Part shown: positions 5,082 to 8,702 of the stretch, one piece after another | Layout: each line of letters starts with the position of its first letter | Numbering within the stretch: position 1 is the stretch's first letter | NCBI GenBank assembly: GCA_025966335.1 | Contig: JAICRS010000120.1 | Span: forward strand, 1-8,702 | DNA from: Nocardioidaceae bacterium | Lineage (GTDB): Bacteria > Actinomycetota > Actinomycetes > Propionibacteriales > Nocardioidaceae | Direction of reading: 5' to 3' | Length of the DNA: 8,702 nt | The notes under the pieces: generated by a model | The model's database searches: none | What the model saw: the letters and a program-made list of their open reading frames with translations, nothing else | What the model was told of the DNA's origin: nothing | Made by a program: the position numbers and the translations under genes

Positions 5082-6359
5082 CTACAGCAGCCTCGACCAG
5101 GCGTCGGGGAAGTCCGGGAAGGTCTTCGACGTGGTCGCGATGTTCTCGACCCGCAGGTCCTCGACCGCGAGTCCGATGACCACCGCTGCGTGCGCGATCC
5201 GGTGGTCGGCGTAGGTGTGGAACACGCCGCCGTGCAGCGTCGAGGGGCGGATGCTGAGCCCGTCCTCGGCCTCGGTGACGTCGCCGCCGAGACCGTTGAA
5301 CTCGTCGGCCAGAGCCTTGAGCCGGTCCGTCTCGTGCCCGCGGATGTGCGCGATCCCGCGCAGGTTCGACGGTGAGCCGGCCAGCACGCACAGGGCCGCG
5401 ACCACCGGGGTCAGCTCGCCGACGTCGTGCAGGTCGTAGTCGATGCCGTCGATCTCACCGGTGCCGGTCACGGTCAGGCCGTCGTCGGTGAGGGTGGCGC
5501 GGGCGCCCATCAGCGTGACGATCTCCCGCAATGCGTCCCCGGCCTGGGTGGTCGCGTGCGGCCAGTCGCGGACGGTAACCTCGCCTCCGGTGACCAGTGC
5601 CGCGGCGAGGAACGGGGCGGCGTTGGACAGGTCCGGCTCGATGGGTACGTCGACCGCGCGGACCGTTCCGGGCAGCACCCGCCACCGGTTCGCGTCCGTG
5701 TCGTCGACCTCTACCCCGTGCAGCCGCAGCTGGTCGACGGTCATGTCGATGTGCGGCAAGGACGGGACCGGTTTCCCGTCGTGGCGGACATCGACCCCCT
5801 CGTCGTACCTCGCTCCGGCGAGCAGCAGCGCCGAGATGAACTGGCTCGAGGCGGAGGCGTCGATCGTGACCGTGCCGCCGCGCACCGTGCCGCCGCCGCG
5901 GACGGTGAACGGCAGGGTGCCCCGGTCCTCGTCGACGATGGTCACCCCGAGGCCACGAAGCCCCTGCAGCACCTCACCCATCGGGCGGATCCGGGCGTGC
6001 GGGTCGCCGTCGAAGGTCACCGGGCCGTCGGCGAGCGCGGCCACCGGCGGCACGAACCGCATCACGGTGCCCGCCAGGCCACAGTCGACGGCGGCCGGAC
6101 CGGTGAGGTGGCCCGGCGTGACCCGCCAGTCGTCGCGCGAGGTGTCCACGTCGGCCCCGAGCCGGGTGAGGGCGGCGGCCATCAGCTCGGTGTCACGCGA
6201 GCGGAGGGCGCGGCGTACGGTGCTCGGTCCGTCGGACAGGGCAGCGAGCACGAGCGCGCGGTTGGTGAGCGACTTGGAGCCGGGCAGCGACAGCGTCGCG
6301 CGCACGGGCGCGGTCGCGTGCGGCGCGGGCCAGGGGTCGCTCGGCTGTGGCTCAGTCAT
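5082..6359 (-). CDS. aroA: 3-phosphoshikimate 1-carboxyvinyltransferase (EPSP synthase)
   Basis: This enzyme joins PEP to shikimate-3-phosphate in the shikimate pathway to aromatic amino acids. The 425-residue length is normal. Substrate-binding motifs are visible: LPGSKSLTNRA (Lys29, Ser30, Arg34), CGLAGTVMRF (93-102), DASASSQFISALLL, HDGKPVPSLPHIDMT, EPDLSNAAPFLAAAL, GHETDRLKAL and the C-terminal YADHRIAHAAVVIGL. The glycine loop reads LAGTVMRFV where E. coli has NAGTAMRPL; as far as I recall this is the usual actinobacterial form. The start ATG at 6359 lies 7 nt after a TACGCT -10-like element, so the mRNA may be leaderless. A longer open frame to 6557 would overlap the DoxX gene and lacks support. 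Co-transcription with rsgA is near certain because the genes abut. Confidence 0.97.
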   Translation of the reverse strand: MTEPQPSDPWPAPHATAPVRATLSLPGSKSLTNRALVLAALSDGPSTVRRALRSRDTELMAAALTRLGADVDTSRDDWRVTPGHLTGPAAVDCGLAGTVMRFVPPVAALADGPVTFDGDPHARIRPMGEVLQGLRGLGVTIVDEDRGTLPFTVRGGGTVRGGTVTIDASASSQFISALLLAGARYDEGVDVRHDGKPVPSLPHIDMTVDQLRLHGVEVDDTDANRWRVLPGTVRAVDVPIEPDLSNAAPFLAAALVTGGEVTVRDWPHATTQAGDALREIVTLMGARATLTDDGLTVTGTGEIDGIDYDLHDVGELTPVVAALCVLAGSPSNLRGIAHIRGHETDRLKALADEFNGLGGDVTEAEDGLSIRPSTLHGGVFHTYADHRIAHAAVVIGLAVEDLRVENIATTSKTFPDFPDAWSRLL

Positions 6360-6366
6360 CGCGACG

Positions 6367-6372
6367 AGCGTA
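6367..6372 (-). promoter_or_regulatory. -10-like element for leaderless aroA-rsgA transcript
   Basis: TACGCT reads on the minus strand from 6372 to 6367 and is followed by 7 nt and then the aroA ATG at 6359. No Shine-Dalgarno sequence is present in that gap. The -35 region is not recognisable. Confidence 0.4.
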
Positions 6373-6409
6373 TCGGCAGCGCTCATGCTGACTGCGTGGT
6401 GCTCGCCGT

Positions 6410-6426
6410 CCGGGCGGCCGGCCCGG
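6410..6426 (-). terminator. Candidate hairpin terminator after the DoxX gene
   Basis: CCGGGC (6410-6415) and GCCCGG (6421-6426) form a 6-bp all-GC stem with a 5-nt loop, about 20 nt past the DoxX stop codon. It lacks a U-tract. It would separate the DoxX transcript from the aroA promoter. Confidence 0.4.
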
Positions 6427-6444
6427 GCAGGGTTGCCGGCTCGG

Positions 6445-6978
6445 TCAGCCGCGAACGCTCTTCGTGGCGAACTTGGCCTCGCGACGTGCCGCCTTGCCCA
6501 TGTGTCGGGCCTCACGGCGGGCATCGGTTGCGGCGTGCTTGACGCGCCACGCGACACCCGGCTTCCCTGCGGTGTCGACGGAGGCGAGCAGCAGGCCGCC
6601 CATCATCGACAGGTTCTTGAAGAAGTGGATCCGCTGGCTGGACTTGGTCTCCGGGTCGTTGGCCTCCCAGAACGCGTGGCCGGCGTACGTGGTCGGCACC
6701 AGGCTGGCGGCCAGTGCGAAGGAGGAGAGGCGTGGTGCCCGACCGGTGGCCAGGGCGAGGCCGGCGAGGATGTGCACTCCGGCGTTGATCCGCACCCACG
6801 TCTTGGGACTGGTGGGGATGGGCGCGTTCGGTGCCGCCTGCTGCACCATCGGCACGACCTTGTCGGTGACGGGCTTCGCGGCCTGGGCGGCCTGCTCGGT
6901 GTTCCTGAGGGAGTTGACTCCTCCGGCGATGAACATCGAGGAGAGCATGGGGCGCGCGATCAGTCTCGTGAGGGTCAT
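6445..6978 (-). CDS. DoxX family membrane protein
   Basis: This 177-residue protein starts MTLTRLIARPMLSSMFIAGGVNSLRNT, the typical N-terminus of actinobacterial DoxX proteins. It continues with a WVRINAGVHILAGLALATGRAPRLSSFALAASL region, then SQRIHFFKNLSMMGGLLLAS, giving about four membrane helices. DoxX relatives are linked to quinone-dependent or oxidative-stress complexes in some bacteria; the role here is unproven. The C-terminus is a long basic tail (RREARHMGKAARREAKFATK), likely cytoplasmic. I chose the ATG at 6978 because homologues begin there and a TATGAA -10-like element ends 7 nt before it. Further in-frame starts up to 7029 would reach back to the aspS stop. It follows aspS by 53 nt on the same strand. 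Confidence 0.85.
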   Translation of the reverse strand: MTLTRLIARPMLSSMFIAGGVNSLRNTEQAAQAAKPVTDKVVPMVQQAAPNAPIPTSPKTWVRINAGVHILAGLALATGRAPRLSSFALAASLVPTTYAGHAFWEANDPETKSSQRIHFFKNLSMMGGLLLASVDTAGKPGVAWRVKHAATDARREARHMGKAARREAKFATKSVRG

Positions 6979-6985
6979 ACCCTCA

Positions 6986-6991
6986 TTCATA
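6986..6991 (-). promoter_or_regulatory. -10-like element for the DoxX gene
   Basis: TATGAA on the minus strand (6991 to 6986) is followed by 7 nt and the ATG at 6978. It is the closest of the window's -10-like elements to the TATAAT consensus. The alternative view is that GAGGG in the gap acts as a poorly spaced ribosome-binding site. Confidence 0.4.
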
Positions 6992-7002
6992 CCCGATCGA
7001 CG

Positions 7003-7030
7003 GGTGGCCAATCGCGCGCCCTGGGCCACC
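7003..7030 (-). terminator. Candidate hairpin terminator after aspS
   Basis: GGTGGCC (7003-7009) and GGCCACC (7024-7030) form a perfect 7-bp stem with a 14-nt GC-rich loop. It begins one base after the aspS stop codon on the minus strand. There is no U-tract; function is inferred from position. Confidence 0.45.
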
Positions 7031-7031
7031 G

Positions 7032-8321
7032 CTACGGCATCAGCCGGTTCAGGTCGCGGGGGAACAGCCGGGCCGAACGGATGTTCTCCGCGCCGGTCAG
7101 CCGGGCCACCCAGCGCTCGAGCCCGATCGCGAACCCGCCGTGCGGCGGCATCCCGTGCTTGAACGCCTGCAGGTACCCGGCGTACGGCTCCTCCGACTGA
7201 CCGGTCGCCGCCAGTGCCGCCTGGTAGTCGGTGTACCGGTGCAGCCGCTGCCCACCCGTGGTCAGCTCAAGTCCCCGGAACAGCAGGTCGAACGAGTTCG
7301 ACCAGCGCGGGTCATCGGGCTGCGGGTGGGTGTAGAACGGCCGCTTCCGCATCGGGTAGCCCTCGACCGCGAGGAACTCGCTGCCGTGCTCCGCGATCGC
7401 CCAGGCACTCAACGCCCGCTCATGGGCCGGGGCCAGGTCCGGCTCGTCCTCGGGCGCACCGACCAGCTTGAGGGCGTCGGCGAAGTGGATCACCGGGATC
7501 TGGTCGGGAACAGTCGGCAGCTCGACTGCGAGCAGGTCGACCGCCGCGGGGGCCAGCTCGGCGATGGCGGTGAGCATGCCGTCGACCGCTGTGCGGAGTA
7601 CGGCGAGCACGTCCCTGTGGTCCTCGATGAATCCCAGCTCCGCGTCGAGGGAGACGTACTCCGCGATGTGTCGCACGGTGTCATGGGGCTCCGCGCGGAA
7701 CACCGGGCCGACCTCGAAGACCCGCTCGAACACCCCGACCAGCGTCTGCTTGTAGAGCTGGGGCGACTGCGCCAGGTACGCCTGCTGGCCGAAGTAGTCG
7801 ACGGTGAACACGTTCGCGCCCGACTCGGTGCTGGTGCCGACGATCTTCGGGGTCTGGATCTCGGTGAACCCCTCCTCGGTGAGGGCGCGCCGGAATCCCT
7901 GCATGCTCGCCGACGCCAGCATCCAGCTGGCCTTGCTCCGCGGGTGCCGCAGTGTCACCGGCGCGTTGTCGAGCAGCGTCGGAAGACCGGCCGACATGGT
8001 GGGTCGCCACAGCTCGACGGGCGGCGTGTGCGCCGGCTCGCTCAGCAGCTCGAACGTCGGGTCGACCAGCTCGAACCCGCCTGGCGCCGACGGGTTGGCG
8101 ATGACGGTGCCGGCGACTTCGACGACGGTCTCCTCACCCATCCCGGCAACCTGCTCGACCGTCTGCGGGTCCTTGACCACGACCTGGGCCAGGCCGCTGC
8201 GGTCACGGATCACGACGAACGTGACTGCCGCGAGAGCGCGGCGGCGATGGATCCAGCCCTCGACCTTCGCGGTCTCGCCCGGTGGGACTTGTGCCAGCTG
8301 ACTGGCAAGAGTGCGTTGCAT
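7032..8321 (-). CDS. aspS: Archaeal-type aspartyl-tRNA synthetase, probably non-discriminating
   Basis: This 429-residue class II synthetase is the short archaeal/AspRS2 type, not the ~590-residue bacterial form, because it lacks the GAD insertion. The N-terminal OB-fold anticodon domain is residues 1-100 (VEGWIHRRRAL, then FVVIRDRSGLAQVVV). Catalytic motifs are motif 1 (GFTEIQTPKI, 151-160), QSPQLYKQ (185-192), motif 2 (FRAEPHDTVRH, 208-218) and motif 3 (GLER, 400-403). His25 after GW, together with the NPSAP turn (76-80), resembles the His/Pro pair reported for non-discriminating AspRS2, which charges both tRNA-Asp and tRNA-Asn; Asp-tRNA-Asn is then amidated by GatCAB. The start is certain: AGGAGG at 8330-8335 lies 8 nt before the ATG. 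An in-frame extension to 8477 runs through the structured leader and is not coding. Confidence 0.95.
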   Translation of the reverse strand: MQRTLASQLAQVPPGETAKVEGWIHRRRALAAVTFVVIRDRSGLAQVVVKDPQTVEQVAGMGEETVVEVAGTVIANPSAPGGFELVDPTFELLSEPAHTPPVELWRPTMSAGLPTLLDNAPVTLRHPRSKASWMLASASMQGFRRALTEEGFTEIQTPKIVGTSTESGANVFTVDYFGQQAYLAQSPQLYKQTLVGVFERVFEVGPVFRAEPHDTVRHIAEYVSLDAELGFIEDHRDVLAVLRTAVDGMLTAIAELAPAAVDLLAVELPTVPDQIPVIHFADALKLVGAPEDEPDLAPAHERALSAWAIAEHGSEFLAVEGYPMRKRPFYTHPQPDDPRWSNSFDLLFRGLELTTGGQRLHRYTDYQAALAATGQSEEPYAGYLQAFKHGMPPHGGFAIGLERWVARLTGAENIRSARLFPRDLNRLMP

Positions 8322-8327
8322 TGGTTT

Positions 8328-8354
8328 CACCTCCTGGTATGACCCCAGGAGGTG
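8328..8354 (-). promoter_or_regulatory. Shine-Dalgarno sequestrator hairpin of aspS
   Basis: CACCTCCTGG (8354-8345) pairs perfectly over 10 bp with CCAGGAGGTG (8337-8328), with a 7-nt loop. The 3' arm contains the aspS Shine-Dalgarno AGGAGG, so initiation is blocked when this forms. Its 5' arm shares bases 8354-8350 with the antisequestrator helix, so only one of the two can form. No U-tract follows, which points to translational and not transcriptional control. Confidence 0.92.
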
Positions 8355-8389
8355 TGGGCGACGGGGGATTTCGCTGTGCCACCACACCT
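8350..8389 (-). promoter_or_regulatory. T-box antisequestrator with TGGC bulge
   Basis: AGGTGTGG (8389-8382) pairs perfectly with CCACACCT (8357-8350). The 7-nt bulge TGGCACA (8381-8375) follows, then GCGA (8374-8371) pairs with TCGC (8361-8358). GGTGGCACAGCG closely matches the T-box consensus GGTGGNACCGCG. TGGC is complementary to a tRNA 3' end GCCA, requiring discriminator G73, which tRNA-Asp has. This form leaves the Shine-Dalgarno sequence free. Confidence 0.9.
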
Positions 8390-8550
8390 TCGTCGGTCCC
8401 GGGACGGGGCCGACCTCATTCATCACGCATGCTCGGGAGTGTCTTCGTCGCCGGGGTGGACTCCGCCCTCTCAGCACCCTGTTACGGGATGGGCGTCTCT
8501 CTGTGCTCCACCGGTCGGCGGCTACTCGTCTCCGTCAACGCAGTGGGAGC

Positions 8551-8580
8551 AGTGTACGAAACGCCCTCATGTCTTGCGAA
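8551..8580 (-). promoter_or_regulatory. Candidate promoter of the T-box-aspS transcript
   Basis: TACACT (8556-8551 on the minus strand) is a good TAnnnT -10. TTCGCA (8580-8575) could be the -35 with an 18-bp spacer. Transcription would start near 8544, about 11 nt before Stem I, which fits a T-box leader of roughly 220 nt. Confidence 0.55.
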
Positions 8581-8584
8581 CCGG

Positions 8585-8606
8585 TTTCAGCACGGTGCTG
8601 CTGAAA
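8585..8606. repeat. Hairpin upstream of the aspS promoter
   Basis: TTTCAGCA (8585-8592) and TGCTGAAA (8599-8606) form a perfect 8-bp stem with a 6-nt loop. An overlapping alternative, CAGCAC/GTGCTG, also exists. It lies just upstream of the aspS -35, so it could end a plus-strand or minus-strand transcript or bind a regulator. Confidence 0.5.
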
Positions 8607-8621
8607 GTGCGGTCCGTCGGC

Positions 8622-8642
8622 CTGGCCCGGAGCGCCGGCCAG
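8622..8642. repeat. GC-rich imperfect inverted repeat
   Basis: CTGGCC (8622-8627) and GGCCAG (8637-8642) pair perfectly. With one bulged C the stem extends by two more GC pairs, leaving an AGCG loop. It is the second of three adjacent hairpins in this gene-free edge. Confidence 0.4.
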
Positions 8643-8645
8643 TCG

Positions 8646-8702
8646 CGTTCGGTCCCAAACGGCTCTTGCCCGAGCCCTGCGGCAGCCATTTGGGACCGAA
8701 CG
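8646..8702. repeat. 57-bp inverted-repeat element with 14-bp arms at window end
   Basis: CGTTCGGTCCCAAA (8646-8659) is exactly complementary to TTTGGGACCGAACG (8689-8702). The 29-nt centre holds a second hairpin, GGCTC/GAGCC (8661-8665 with 8672-8676), and a small CTG/CAG one (8677-8685). Since the arm ends at the last base of the window, the repeat may extend further. No coding sequence is visible from 8607 to 8702. It may be a strong terminator of a gene beyond the edge, a small dispersed repeat, or a regulator site. Confidence 0.65.

Larger units (their letters stand above)
8328..8533 (-). promoter_or_regulatory. Translational T-box riboswitch (Asp specifier) of aspS
   Basis: Coordinates are read on the minus strand. 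Stem I base is GGAG 8533-8530 with CTCC 8439-8436. Above it the specifier loop has AGTA (8526-8523) facing GAA (8446-8444), the T-box loop-E signature. Codon GAC (8443-8441, Asp) then follows and is itself followed by A. Higher helices are CGCC/GGCG (8520-8517 with 8452-8449), GGTGGA/TCCACC (8512-8507 with 8460-8455) and CGCCC/GGGCG (8495-8491 with 8468-8464). AGAGAG (8502-8497) and GCTGAGA (8475-8469) are the distal motifs. Stem III is 8414-8392. The antisequestrator and sequestrator follow and compete. Stem II appears to be missing: only 21 nt separate Stems I and III. Known T-boxes sense uncharged tRNA; here uncharged tRNA-Asp would free the ribosome-binding site. Confidence 0.92.

Noticed and set aside
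5082..6359. Natural glyphosate tolerance from the LAGTVMRFV loop, which differs from E. coli NAGTAMRPL
   Set aside because: As far as I recall, the same loop is standard in actinobacterial EPSP synthases such as the mycobacterial one, so the sequence alone does not support a tolerance claim.
6360..6557. Upstream extension of aroA
   Set aside because: It would overlap the DoxX coding region and read through a hairpin and a -10-like element. MTEPQPSD at 6359 fits the family length.
5443..7200. 585-codon open frame on the plus strand antisense to aroA and the DoxX gene
   Set aside because: The product is low-complexity and Ser/Arg/Pro-rich with no domain. Such long antisense frames are expected at very high GC, and the minus strand encodes recognisable proteins throughout.
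8322..8477. N-terminal extension of aspS in the same open frame, up to 52 residues longer
   Set aside because: It runs through the T-box stems, has no resemblance to synthetase N-termini, and a strong Shine-Dalgarno sequence sits 8 nt before the ATG at 8321.
8322..8702. A tRNA gene in the gene-poor right edge
   Set aside because: No GTTCGA-type T-loop or acceptor pairing was found. The stems are explained by the T-box and the three inverted repeats.

Overview
The window comes from a high-GC actinobacterium. Codon use, domain architectures and the aroA-rsgA-hisN neighbourhood suggest the Propionibacteriales, most like a Nocardioides-type genome; the genus is inferred, not proven. It is almost fully coding and chromosomal in character. 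I see no transposase, integrase, CRISPR array, tRNA or rRNA.

Layout. Positions 1-827 (+) hold the tail of a DUF445 membrane-protein gene, a small TFIIB-type zinc-ribbon protein with an acidic/Tyr decapeptide repeat, and an S4 RNA-binding protein. A perfect 13-bp inverted repeat (836-879) separates these from a convergent pair on the minus strand, a CBS-domain protein followed by an FKBP-type prolyl isomerase (881-1736). A polytopic membrane protein of unknown function (+, 1823-2590) then overlaps by 80 bp, tail to tail, with a histidinol-phosphatase-like gene (hisN, -). A divergently transcribed DUF2231 membrane protein (+) follows. Next comes the tightly linked minus-strand pair aroA (EPSP synthase) and rsgA (ribosome-assembly GTPase), in which the aroA stop codon abuts the rsgA start codon. 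Upstream on the minus strand lie a DoxX-family membrane protein and an archaeal-type aspartyl-tRNA synthetase gene (aspS).

The most notable element is the roughly 220-nt leader of aspS. It folds by eye into a full translational T-box riboswitch. Stem I carries a loop-E signature and a GAC (Asp) specifier codon, an AGAGAG/GCTGAGA distal region follows, and there is a Stem III. The antisequestrator has an 8-bp helix and a 7-nt TGGCACA bulge; its TGGC can pair with the GCCA 3' end expected of tRNA-Asp. It shares sequence with a perfect 10-bp sequestrator hairpin that buries the aspS Shine-Dalgarno sequence. Uncharged tRNA-Asp would therefore switch on translation of the synthetase that charges it.

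Another recurring theme is leaderless initiation. Several genes have a TAnnnT -10-like hexamer 6-7 nt before the ATG and no Shine-Dalgarno sequence. The right edge (8585-8702) holds three consecutive hairpins, the last with perfect 14-bp arms running exactly to the window end; their function is unknown.
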